Shown here piece after piece: positions 55,159-64,000 of a DNA stretch of 64,000 bases. The notes below the pieces were generated by a model. The model searched no databases and had not been told where the DNA came from. It saw nothing but the letters and a program-made list of their open reading frames with translations. Location: NCBI RefSeq assembly GCF_017743995.1, contig NZ_JAGHRB010000005.1:186001-250000 (forward strand), read 5' to 3'. The position numbers and the translations under genes were made by a program. Every line of letters starts with the position of its first letter. Position 1 is the stretch's first letter. The stretch is from Ruegeria sp. R13_0 (GTDB lineage: Bacteria; Pseudomonadota; Alphaproteobacteria; Rhodobacterales; Rhodobacteraceae).

Positions 55159-55587
55159 CTACGAAAGCCGTGCCGCTGCACAGGTGCGAAACTTGCGCAC
55201 CTCTGGCGCTGCACCTTCCAGTGAGAATTCGCTCAGGCGGTCTTGCGTGAAGGCATAGGCTGTTTGGTTGAACTCAAGGCCGTCCAAGACGTTGCCAAAG
55301 CCGGTGTCTGAGACGAACAAGGACATCGCATCGTCCGACAGCTTGTGTCGTGGCGTTCCGATCTCAATCGGGTTTGGGCCTTCAAACCGCATGGCAAACC
55401 AAGGCGTTTGCGTCCAGCCTTCGGCGCGTCGCGTGATTTCGAGGGTATAGAGCGGCTGCGCTGGATTGTAGGTGAGCCGGATCGCCTCTGCTTCGGTCTC
55501 GTGCGTCAGCGTGCAGATGTCGCCAATCGTGGCGTTCCATGCATAGGCGGGGCTGCCGAGCAGCAGTGAGAGCAGTACAAAGCGCAT
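55159..55587 (-). CDS. Hypothetical exported protein
   Basis: A 142-residue protein not recognised. MRFVLLSLLLGSPAYA is a signal peptide; the mature part is beta-rich with two cysteines (DICTLTHE and FRTCAAARLS), probably a disulfide. An alternative ATG four codons upstream (55599) cannot be excluded, since neither has a good ribosome site. Confidence 0.65.
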   Translation of the reverse strand: MRFVLLSLLLGSPAYAWNATIGDICTLTHETEAEAIRLTYNPAQPLYTLEITRRAEGWTQTPWFAMRFEGPNPIEIGTPRHKLSDDAMSLFVSDTGFGNVLDGLEFNQTAYAFTQDRLSEFSLEGAAPEVRKFRTCAAARLS

Positions 55588-55634
55588 GGCGATGAACATA
55601 GCCGCAGATTGCCCTTTGGCAAGTGTGTGACAGG

Positions 55635-56342
55635 CTAGCCCTTCATTGCATTCAACAAGTCCAACAGCCGCTTTCGGTCATCGTCGTCAGCATAGTCACC
55701 GGTGGCCAGGCGCTGGGCAATGCTCAGGCGCAGGCGTTCCTGCTGGGTGCGGACATCTTCGCTGGCAGTTTCGGCCAGCGTCTTCATGATCGCCGCCACG
55801 GCTTGTTTGCGATTGGTGCTGGGGCTGGCGATATAGTCAACAAGGCTCTGCTTACCGGAATCGAGGATGTTTTCGGCGAGATCGCGCAGCTGTCCTCCAT
55901 TGGGCAGCAATGGGGCATTGGCGTCCTCGGGCGTCAGGATTTCCGGTACGCTGCGCGGGGCCTCGGCCAGCGCATTCGCACCGTCGACAAAGGCCTCGGT
56001 GATCATCCGGGTGATCCTGATCGCGCGCGGGTCCTTGAACAGGGCCGAGGCGATGGCCACGCCGTAATCCGTATAGACCCAAGGATTAACCCTCCGCCCG
56101 CCGCGCCCCTTGGGTTTTGAAATCACATTCTGTGATTGCAAATCGGCGACCTCGGCGTCGGTCAGTTGAAAGCGGTAGCCCTCGAACAGGTCCTTGTTGC
56201 GCGAGACGGCCTGATTGAAGGCGCTGACCGATTTTCCATAGAACTGCGCCAAATCCTCGGCCAGCACCACGCGGGTGCCGCGCACCCGGTGAATGGCGCT
56301 CTGGACTTCATGCGTGCTGGGCAGGGTGTTGGGGTTCGTCAT
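55635..56342 (-). CDS. ORF6N-domain DNA-binding protein
   Basis: A 235-residue protein. Residues 13-115 are an ORF6N domain: IHRVRGTRVVLAEDLAQFYGKSVSAFNQAVSRNKDLFEGYRFQLTDAEVADLQSQN and GRGGRRVNPWVYTDYGVAIASALF. ORF6N/KilA-N domains occur in phage antirepressors and host regulators. The C-terminal half is helical and charged (QERLRLSIAQRLATGDYADDDDRKRLLDLLNAMKG), likely for oligomerisation. Two copies of the same 17-bp palindrome occur at this gene, one before its start and one inside it, suggesting autoregulation. Confidence 0.85.
   Translation of the reverse strand: MTNPNTLPSTHEVQSAIHRVRGTRVVLAEDLAQFYGKSVSAFNQAVSRNKDLFEGYRFQLTDAEVADLQSQNVISKPKGRGGRRVNPWVYTDYGVAIASALFKDPRAIRITRMITEAFVDGANALAEAPRSVPEILTPEDANAPLLPNGGQLRDLAENILDSGKQSLVDYIASPSTNRKQAVAAIMKTLAETASEDVRTQQERLRLSIAQRLATGDYADDDDRKRLLDLLNAMKG
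56121..56137. promoter_or_regulatory. Operator-like palindrome O2 inside the ORF6N gene
   Basis: AATCACATTCTGTGATT: AATCACA-N3-TGTGATT, the same dyad as O1 at 56356. It lies within codons for SQNVIS of the ORF6N domain, about 235 bp from O1. Confidence 0.65.
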
Positions 56343-56355
56343 GGTAACCGTTTGG

Positions 56356-56372
56356 AATCACAATTTGTGATT
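56356..56372. promoter_or_regulatory. Operator-like palindrome O1 between ORF6N and GT51 genes
   Basis: AATCACAATTTGTGATT, a perfect dyad of 8-bp arms around a single base, 14 bp before the ORF6N start codon and 133 bp before the divergent GT51 gene. The flanks GAAATCACA and TGTGATTSC are shared with O2. Confidence 0.7.
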
Positions 56373-56504
56373 TCAAACGTGGAGGAGAGGGCGCTGGGCT
56401 GCAAGGGTGGAGTGGAGGATCAAGAGTCAAAAAGAAATACATGCTAAGATTGCAACGCTACATAGGTGCTCGCCAAAATAAGACACTGCTGATACTTCGA
56501 AGTC

Positions 56505-57215
56505 ATGGATACTAGATACGCCCCAAGATTGGACTTAAGCATCAAGCGCCGGTTGCGTGCGTTGAACTGGGACTTGGATCAAATTGTTGAAGAGGTGAAG
56601 TTTGACTCGGACTCGACAGTTTGGACTGCTTCGTCAGTCACTCTCAAAAGCTTGGACATTGATGTCGTTCACATGATTCTGCTCATTGAGGACCGGCGCT
56701 TCTTTCGACACCTTGGATTTGAACTACGCGCATTACCTCGATTGGTGAAAAGAGCGTTCAAGCGTCAGAAGCCTGGTGGAATAAGCACCTTGGATCAACA
56801 GCTTGTGCGCATTATTACAAACAGGCGCGAAAGAACCATTTCGCGCAAAGTTAGGGAAACCATTCTTGCAGCAGCCATAAATAGCTGGCTCTCCAAGGAT
56901 GAGCTATTGCTGTCTTATTTAAAGAGGAGCTATTTCGGACGCGGATTGATAGGTCTTGAGGCAGCCTCAAATCACCTTTTCAAGAAAGAACCCGATCAGC
57001 TTTCAACAAATGAAGCGGCATTTATCGCTTCATTGCTTGCGAGGCCAATACCTGGAGTTGTTGTCGACTGTTTGAATGATTTCAGCTTACTTACAGCACG
57101 ACGACCAGAAGAATACATCGGCATGGCAAGGGTCTGTGCCCCGACTTGGGCTATCGCTGTCCGGGCGCGGTATTTATACACATTGAAACTATTTAGCGAC
57201 TCCAAAGAGTCTTGA
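56505..57215 (+). CDS. GT51 peptidoglycan glycosyltransferase domain protein lacking a membrane anchor
   Basis: A 236-residue protein. The five GT51 motifs can be followed: EDRRFFRHLG at 62-71 with catalytic Glu62, GGISTLDQQL at 91-100, ISRKVRETI at 112-120 with Glu118, ELLLSYLKRSYFGRGLIGLEAAS at 133-155 and LSTNEAAFIASLLARP at 166-181. MtgA and class A PBPs need a membrane helix to reach lipid II in the periplasm; neither helix nor signal is visible here. The gene is AT-richer than its surroundings and has no clear ribosome site. Its 3' end overlaps the opposing membrane-protein gene by 27 bp. Confidence 0.8.
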   Translation: MDTRYAPRLDLSIKRRLRALNWDLDQIVEEVKFDSDSTVWTASSVTLKSLDIDVVHMILLIEDRRFFRHLGFELRALPRLVKRAFKRQKPGGISTLDQQLVRIITNRRERTISRKVRETILAAAINSWLSKDELLLSYLKRSYFGRGLIGLEAASNHLFKKEPDQLSTNEAAFIASLLARPIPGVVVDCLNDFSLLTARRPEEYIGMARVCAPTWAIAVRARYLYTLKLFSDSKES

Positions 57216-57806
57216 GACTAGAAACAGCACTGAAATATCCTCCAACTTACCACGCTGTGTGTTGTTCCAGTATTGCACTGAGCCGAACTCGTTGTTTTCG
57301 ACGCGCTCAAGCAGATCGCGCTGAAACCTCTGAAAGTTCCTTCTAGCCACCTGCAAATTTGGAAAAATACGCGAGGCAATAGCTTTGTCCACGCTGCTCA
57401 AGTCCCAGCCATGCCGATATCTAAGTTGCAAACCGTCGCCGCTATCCTTCAAAGGATCGTGGCACTCATAGACAAATGAGTTTGCCGTTTCTCGGTCGAA
57501 GTACACCGACAGCCTTGCTGAGATTCTTGATAGTGCCGTCATCCATGCATCAACTTCTTTGTTGTACTCCGCGTAGATGACTTGCAGGTTTTCGTCGCCG
57601 GCATTGAGGGCTTCTAGAAGTTTCCGGTGCGCATGGTATCTTTTGTCAAACGCGTCACCGATTAACTCAACAGTTTGAAGTGCGGCTTGTCTTTCATCCT
57701 TGCGTATATCTTCACGGTTTTTTTCACGCCAGCTTCGGGCCTGAAAAGCAAACGTTGTCATTGCTGCAATCAGCCCAAGGGCTATAGTTGACAAAAATCC
57801 CCACAT
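57189..57806 (-). CDS. Hypothetical one-helix membrane protein downstream of uvrB
   Basis: A 205-residue protein not recognised. MWGFLSTIALGLIAAMTTFAFQA is one N-terminal membrane helix; the rest is a long charged helical domain (REKNREDIRKDERQAALQTVELIGDAF, DKAIASRIFPNLQVARRNFQRFQRDLLERVEN) predicted to face the cytoplasm. It begins four bases after the uvrB stop and may borrow a ribosome site within the uvrB end (AGAAGGAAG). AT-rich composition suggests transfer. It is convergent with, and overlaps, the GT51 gene. Confidence 0.7.
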   Translation of the reverse strand: MWGFLSTIALGLIAAMTTFAFQARSWREKNREDIRKDERQAALQTVELIGDAFDKRYHAHRKLLEALNAGDENLQVIYAEYNKEVDAWMTALSRISARLSVYFDRETANSFVYECHDPLKDSGDGLQLRYRHGWDLSSVDKAIASRIFPNLQVARRNFQRFQRDLLERVENNEFGSVQYWNNTQRGKLEDISVLFLVSRLFGVAK

Positions 57807-57809
57807 CTT

Positions 57810-59996
<2,187 letters not shown>

Positions 59997-60025
59997 GGAG
60001 GGGGATTCCTTTCGCGCCTGATTTT

Positions 60026-60040
60026 GATCTGTTTTTGTTC
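60026..60040 (-). promoter_or_regulatory. LexA-like site before uvrB
   Basis: On the minus strand GAAC-N7-GATC (GAACAAAAACAGATC), about 30 bp before the uvrB start codon. Alphaproteobacterial LexA sites are GTTC-N7-GTTC or, in Rhodobacter, GTTC-N7-GATC, so this deviates at two bases in one half. Confidence 0.35.
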
Positions 60041-60149
60041 CGGTTCAAGGGGGCATTTCCATTGCACGCAATTGCGACAATTGCGGACTTGTCCGAATGG
60101 ATGCTGTGACGCATAAACAAAGCCAGCCAAGTGAGTACGGAGAGGCGAG

Positions 60150-60461
60150 ATGCGCGCACGGATTTACCAGCCTTCGCGGAATGCGATGACCTCGGGCATG
60201 GCCAAGACCCGCAAGTGGGTTTTGGAATATGCGCCTTCGTCTTCGCGTGAAGTTGATCCGCTGATGGGCTGGACCTCATCCGATGACACTCAGACCCAGG
60301 TGCGCCTGAAATTCGATACTAAGGAAGAGGCGCTGGATTACGCCAAGGACAATGGTATCGACGTACAGGTCAGCGAGCCGCACAAGCGCAAGCCCAACCT
60401 GCGTCAGCGTGGGTATGGCGAGAATTTCGCAACGGACCGTCGCAGCCCCTGGACGCACTAA
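60150..60461 (+). CDS. NDUFS4-family complex I accessory protein
   Basis: A 103-residue homologue of the mitochondrial 18-kDa complex I subunit NDUFS4: [64 protein letters not shown] and [23 protein letters not shown]. In alphaproteobacteria it is an accessory subunit of NADH:quinone oxidoreductase, encoded away from the nuo operon. The GNAT gene starts at the base after its stop codon. Confidence 0.93.
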   Translation: MRARIYQPSRNAMTSGMAKTRKWVLEYAPSSSREVDPLMGWTSSDDTQTQVRLKFDTKEEALDYAKDNGIDVQVSEPHKRKPNLRQRGYGENFATDRRSPWTH

Positions 60462-60938
60462 ATGATCGAAATTCGACTGGCCGACCCCATGTCGGATGCC
60501 TTGCGCCCTGTGATCGAGGCGCATTTTGCCCATAGCGAACAAGCGGGTCCGGCGGAAAGCAATCATACCATGGGGCCCGAGGCCTTGTCGGGTGACGGCA
60601 TCCGCTTCTGGGGTCTTTTCGAAGAGGGTCGCGCCTTGGGCTGCGGCGCGTTGAAGACCCTGCCCGATGGTACGGCCGAAGTGAAATCGGTGCACGTTGT
60701 CGAAGCCGCACGTGGGCGCGGTCTGGCGCGGGTGATGATGGCGCATCTTGCTGATCTGGCAGCCAAGGAAGGCACAGAGGCGCTTGTGCTTGAAACGGGT
60801 GCGGCGCACCTACCAGACTATGCGGCTGCGCGTAAGCTCTATGAGGCGCTGGGTTATTCCTATTGCGGCCCGATCTATGGGTATGAAGACGACCCAAACA
60901 GCGCCTTCATGCGCTTGGCTCTTGAACCCCGCCCATAA
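60462..60938 (+). CDS. GNAT family N-acetyltransferase
   Basis: A 158-residue acetyltransferase with the acetyl-CoA loop VVEAARGRGLARVMMAHLADLA and the C-terminal YEALGYSYCGPIYGYEDDPNSAFMRLAL. The acceptor substrate is unknown. It abuts the NDUFS4-type gene with no gap, so the two are one transcription unit. tRNA-Arg follows 21 bp later. Confidence 0.9.
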   Translation: MIEIRLADPMSDALRPVIEAHFAHSEQAGPAESNHTMGPEALSGDGIRFWGLFEEGRALGCGALKTLPDGTAEVKSVHVVEAARGRGLARVMMAHLADLAAKEGTEALVLETGAAHLPDYAAARKLYEALGYSYCGPIYGYEDDPNSAFMRLALEPRP

Positions 60939-60959
60939 AACCAGCAAGAAGGGCGCAGC

Positions 60960-61036
60960 GGTCCCTTAGCTCAACTGGATAGAGCAGCTGACTTCTAATC
61001 AGCAGGTTGAGGGTTCGAGTCCTTCAGGGATCGCCA
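60960..61036 (+). tRNA. tRNA-Arg (anticodon TCT)
   Basis: A 77-nt cloverleaf with encoded CCA. Acceptor GGTCCCT pairs with AGGGATC (one G-U); the anticodon stem is GCTGA/TCAGC around the loop CTTCTAA, giving anticodon TCT; GGTTCGAGTCC forms the T arm. It reads AGA codons, which are rare in such genomes. Confidence 0.95.
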
Positions 61037-61096
61037 TTTCACTCAAAAAACGCGCGGTTTGTCCGATCCGTTCTTCGCTTTGGTGGGGAAGGGTCA

Positions 61097-61131
61097 GAAG
61101 GGCTGGCTGAGGGGGTCGCGCCAGCCCTTCT
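61097..61131 (+). terminator. Terminator hairpin downstream of tRNA-Arg
   Basis: GAAGGGCTGGC (61097-61107) pairs with GCCAGCCCTTC (61120-61130), an 11-bp perfect stem followed by TT only. Likely the end of the tRNA transcript. Confidence 0.65.
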
Positions 61132-61137
61132 TAAGAG

Positions 61138-61167
61138 GGTTACTGAGTGGTAGGTAAATCAGTAACC
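61138..61167. repeat. Second perfect inverted repeat behind tRNA-Arg
   Basis: GGTTACTGA (61138-61146) and TCAGTAACC (61159-61167) are exact 9-bp inverted arms around 12 bases, between the tRNA terminator and the Hint gene. The rest of 61037-61215 shows only the GC run GCGCGCAGCGCGCG. Confidence 0.6.
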
Positions 61168-61215
61168 AATAATTAACAAATGCGCGCAGCGCGCGAAATT
61201 GGGGGATTCCCGTAG

Positions 61216-62280
61216 TTACTGCGCGGCAACGCGAGTTTCTGCGGTGTTCAAGCGGGATAGATGCGACCTGAGAACAGCCGCTTCATGTGGTTTTAGAATA
61301 GGTGCAGCCGTCGGCCCATATGCGTCGGAATTTCCGCGCAGCTCGGGGAAAAGTGACAGTATTTCAGCACGCTGCGGGCGATCCAACGCTCCGATCGAGG
61401 TCGGGGATACGAAAAAACTCTCGCTGAGGACGCCCTCAGATCTGACGATCTGATGCTGATCGAACATGATATGCCAGTAGCTGATATGCCCGCCTTCGCG
61501 AATCGATACACCCTCCATGCCGCATAGGAATTTGGCCGCCACCAATGCGCGGGGTACGCCAAACAGAAGCTCGGCTACACTTGTGTCGATCATCATCCGG
61601 TGCTGCTGCGAGACGACCAGTTCGCGCGAGTTGCCAAGCGCGTTGGGGGCAAAGACCACAGGGGCAAATCGCCCGGTTGCCGGGACTGATGTGCTCCCGA
61701 CCCACAGAACGGGCTGCAGGCCGTTGTCCCGTGTCCAGACCTTCTGACCCACATGGATCTGCTGCACGGGAACCAAGCCGTCGGCTGTTTCGATCAATGT
61801 ACCGTCAGCAAAGCAAGCCACATAGTCCGAATACAGCGATGATCCTGCATTCGATCCCGAAACCTTGACGTAGGAGGCCCCATCTATCAGCCGCTCCGAG
61901 GCCGCAAAGCCCCAGACATCCGAGGTCGTGAAGTTTTGCGAAAAGACATACAGCCGGATGACAGGCCCGGTTGGCTGGTCGCTTTCGTCAAGCTGCCGAA
62001 TGTCGATGAAGGATTCGGATTCGACAGGTGTGCCATTGGCCACGATCCCGCCGCCATCGGTGATACTGTGTCCAAAGGCCTGATCATCTTCGAACACATC
62101 CGGATTGCCCGAGGTGTCATCCACGGTGATCGTGGTTCCGCCGCCCGCACTGTATTGAAAGATCGTACCGTCCGGTGTGTCCGAGTTATTGCGGATCGGC
62201 GTGCCTTCAATTCCCGTGCTGGGGCTAGACGTGACAACGAGGTTTTCGCTGTCAATTGCAAAGAAACTACGCAGTACCAT
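61216..62280 (-). CDS. Hint (hedgehog/intein) domain protein
   Basis: A 354-residue protein. The N-terminal 150 residues are a beta-rich region (TPDGTIFQYSAGGGTTITVDDTSGNPD). The Hint domain begins at CFADGTLIETADGLVPVQQIHVGQKVWTRDNGLQPVLWVG, with the nucleophilic cysteine first as in self-processing Hint domains, and VSQQHRMMID supplies the conserved histidine. Such proteins are numerous in roseobacters and may self-cleave; function unknown. No signal peptide is seen, so type I secretion is possible. Confidence 0.87.
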   Translation of the reverse strand: MVLRSFFAIDSENLVVTSSPSTGIEGTPIRNNSDTPDGTIFQYSAGGGTTITVDDTSGNPDVFEDDQAFGHSITDGGGIVANGTPVESESFIDIRQLDESDQPTGPVIRLYVFSQNFTTSDVWGFAASERLIDGASYVKVSGSNAGSSLYSDYVACFADGTLIETADGLVPVQQIHVGQKVWTRDNGLQPVLWVGSTSVPATGRFAPVVFAPNALGNSRELVVSQQHRMMIDTSVAELLFGVPRALVAAKFLCGMEGVSIREGGHISYWHIMFDQHQIVRSEGVLSESFFVSPTSIGALDRPQRAEILSLFPELRGNSDAYGPTAAPILKPHEAAVLRSHLSRLNTAETRVAAQ

Positions 62281-62497
62281 TCAACATCCTGTTCGCTTTG
62301 TGGTTTTGATCCACTGGCTATTGGGCGTGAGCCTATCGTTTTTGATCAGGATATCTACCCGAACCCTGGCTGACCCAAGAAGATGTGACCGGGAAGACTC
62401 GGGTTTTTCCGCCTCCGCGCGAATGCCTGGGCGGCGTGCTAAGTGTCGCCTGTGCCAATTGATGCAATTGCGGCCAGTCTGGAGGTCGTGAAAAGTG

Positions 62498-62513
62498 TTG
62501 CAACCGGTTGCAA
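62498..62513. promoter_or_regulatory. LacI-family operator before iolG
   Basis: TTGCAACCGGTTGCAA, a perfect 16-bp palindrome with the central CG typical of LacI/GalR-family sites, 43 bp before the iolG start codon. A near-copy lies at the iolG 3' end. The gap 62281-62556 has no other clear feature. Confidence 0.8.
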
Positions 62514-62556
62514 AAAAATCCATTGTTGCGCCAGATAACAGGATTCGAGGGTTTGG

Positions 62557-63570
62557 ATGTTGAAGGTTGGATTGCTGGGCGCCGGACGGATCGGGCGGGT
62601 GCATGCGCGGGCGATATCAGCCCATCCGGGCAGTGTGCTATGCGCGGTCTCGGATGCCATGGCTCAGGCGGCCGAGGATCTGGCCCATGAGCACAGCGCT
62701 GAGGTTCGAACCTCGGACCAGATCATAGCTGACCCTGAAATCGACGCTGTGCTGATTGCGACGCCGACCGATACGCATTCGGACCTGATCGAAGCCGCGA
62801 CAGCGGCGGGTAAAGCGGTTTTGTGCGAAAAACCGGTCGATCTGGACCTCCAGCGCGCCATTTCCTGCCAGCAGTCAGTTGCGGCACATGGTCAGCCCGT
62901 GATGATCGGCTTCAACCGTCGGTTTGATCCCAGCTTTTCGGCATTGAAAGCGGCTGTGGATGCGGGCGAGATCGGCAAGGCTGAACTGTTGTCCATCACT
63001 TCGTTCGATCCGGCCCCGCCACCGGTGAGCTATGTCAAGGTTTCGGGTGGCCTGTTCCGGGACATGATGATCCACGATTTCGACATGTCGAATTTCCTGA
63101 TGGGAGAGGTCCCGACGACGATTTCAGCTGTAGGCTCGTCGATCGTCGATCCAGAGATTGGCGCGGCCGGAGACGTGGATACTGCCGTTGTCACAATGAC
63201 TTATGCGGATGGCCGTATCGCGGCCATCAAGAATTCACGCCGGGCGGCCTATGGCTACGATCAGCGGATCGAGCTGCTGGGCTCCGAAGGTCTTCTGCAG
63301 GCGCAGAACATGCTGGAAAACACGGTTGTCAAATCGACCTCCGCCGGCGTTGTCGGGGCCAAACCTACCTATTTCTTTCTGGAACGCTACATTCCCGCCT
63401 ATCAGGCCGAATGGGCCGCATTTGTGGAGGCAGCGGCCTCGGGTGCGCAGGTTCCGGTGTCGCTGGAAGATGGGGTTTCAGCCCTCGCTATGGCCGAGGC
63501 GGCAACGCTGTCGGCGCAGTCCGGTAGGCCGGTTCATCTTGCCGAAGTTTTGAAACCGGTTGCAAAATGA
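62557..63570 (+). CDS. iolG: Inositol 2-dehydrogenase
   Basis: Oxidises myo-inositol to scyllo-inosose, the first step of inositol catabolism. The 337-residue GFO/IDH/MocA protein has the Rossmann motif KVGLLGAGRIGRVHARAI, the CEKPVDLDL lysine motif and MIHDFDMSNFLMGE with the catalytic Asp-x-x-x-His type residues. The sugar-binding-protein gene downstream and the LacI-type operators support an inositol or related cyclitol role. Close family members act on other sugars, so the substrate is likely rather than proven. Confidence 0.87.
   Translation: MLKVGLLGAGRIGRVHARAISAHPGSVLCAVSDAMAQAAEDLAHEHSAEVRTSDQIIADPEIDAVLIATPTDTHSDLIEAATAAGKAVLCEKPVDLDLQRAISCQQSVAAHGQPVMIGFNRRFDPSFSALKAAVDAGEIGKAELLSITSFDPAPPPVSYVKVSGGLFRDMMIHDFDMSNFLMGEVPTTISAVGSSIVDPEIGAAGDVDTAVVTMTYADGRIAAIKNSRRAAYGYDQRIELLGSEGLLQAQNMLENTVVKSTSAGVVGAKPTYFFLERYIPAYQAEWAAFVEAAASGAQVPVSLEDGVSALAMAEAATLSAQSGRPVHLAEVLKPVAK
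63550..63565. promoter_or_regulatory. Second LacI-family operator, within the iolG 3' end
   Basis: TTGAAACCGGTTGCAA differs from the first operator at one base. It encodes the last residues LKPVA of IolG and lies about 130 bp before the binding-protein gene, so it may control that gene or form a loop with the first site. Confidence 0.7.
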
Positions 63571-63692
63571 CAGGATTTCCGGAAACTGTGCAAAGCTCCG
63601 CCGGTTTCAGGAGTGCAAGAGATTCGGTTCGTCCGAATGATTGGGGCTGACGCCTCGACAGAAAATAAACTGTTCTTATGGGAGGAGATATA

Positions 63693-64000
63693 ATGAACAA
63701 GTTCGTAAAAGGCGCGTTGGCGGCCGGTGCCCTGGCGCTAGCCACCCCTGCATTTGCACAGGAGATCGTGGTTGTATCGCACGGCCAGGCGAATGACGCA
63801 TTTTGGAACGTGGTCAAAAACGGCGTTGAGCAGGCCGGTAAGGATGTCGGTGTGAACGTGGAATACCGCGCGCCCGAGACCTTCGACATGGTGGCAATGT
63901 CCCAACTGATCGACGCCGCCGTCAATCAGGAACCCGATGGCCTGATCGTTTCGATCCCCGATGCGGATGCGCTTGGCCCGTCAATCGAACGCGCTGTTGC
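63693..64000 (+). CDS. Sugar ABC transporter substrate-binding protein, N-terminal part (runs off right edge)
   Basis: Periplasmic binding protein of a ribose/inositol-type ABC importer; 102 residues are visible. Signal peptide [22 protein letters not shown], then [40 protein letters not shown] and [31 protein letters not shown], the peripla-BP-4 pattern of the RbsB/IbpA group. GGAGGAG precedes the ATG. With iolG it probably begins an inositol uptake and catabolism operon that continues to the right. Confidence 0.88.
   Translation, partial: MNKFVKGALAAGALALATPAFAQEIVVVSHGQANDAFWNVVKNGVEQAGKDVGVNVEYRAPETFDMVAMSQLIDAAVNQEPDGLIVSIPDADALGPSIERAV

Noticed and set aside
55635..56342. Prophage inferred from the ORF6N protein
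   Set aside because: No integrase, terminase, capsid or tail genes are near; ORF6N proteins also occur as chromosomal regulators.
60960..61215. Genomic island inserted at tRNA-Arg
   Set aside because: No integrase gene and no repeated tRNA 3' end were seen in the remaining 3 kb; the Hint and iol genes look native.

Overview
The window is a gene-dense, high-GC alphaproteobacterial chromosome segment, most likely from the Roseobacter group of Rhodobacteraceae. The reasons are a RpoH-II type heat-shock sigma factor behind an RpoE-like promoter, a class I lysyl-tRNA synthetase, an NDUFS4-type complex I accessory protein, a Hint-domain protein, YHS-tailed glutathione transferase and CtrA-like half-sites before comM. 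No species is assigned.

Layout. 1-9.5 kb: glnD (cut by the left edge), an LpoA-like lipoprotein, rsmI, a YraN protein and gshB, then comM, a GST-YHS fusion, a cobalamin pair (phosphatase, cobU) and rpoH2-chaN. 9.5-21 kb: coaBC-dut-moeB-like, an M3 peptidase, ghrA, and the cell-elongation cluster mreB-mreC-mreD-mrdA-rodA on the minus strand. 21-24 kb: rlmJ, a large palindrome, and leuA preceded by a leucine-rich leader peptide with an attenuator-like hairpin. 24-33.6 kb: SDR, an 18-repeat MORN protein, nadE, a flavoprotein, a Tat-exported metallo-hydrolase, gltX, a gamma-glutamylcyclotransferase and a RirA/NsrR-like Rrf2 regulator behind an FNR/DNR box. 33.6-42.6 kb: FtsX-type ABC exporter, tesA, L,D-transpeptidase, a cold-shock protein, a RAYT transposase carrying two REP palindromes inside its own reading frame, ettA and nadD. 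42.7-50.8 kb: dacB, TerB-like, an Lrp regulator with phhA-phhB, a secreted glycoside hydrolase flanked by imperfect direct repeats, and lysK. 50.9-64 kb: a large beta-helix protein, small enzymes, an AT-richer islet (ORF6N regulator, a GT51 transglycosylase with no membrane anchor, a one-helix membrane protein), uvrB, tRNA-Arg(UCU), a Hint protein, and iolG with a sugar-binding protein gene under LacI-type operators.

Most genes are housekeeping. Three loci deserve attention. The leuA leader appears to be translated from a leaderless mRNA start. The RAYT gene hosts its own REP doublet in frame. The ORF6N/GT51/membrane-protein islet has a duplicated 17-bp operator and no obvious known function. 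No stretch longer than about 280 bp lacks a gene. No rRNA, CRISPR array, complete insertion sequence or prophage was seen.
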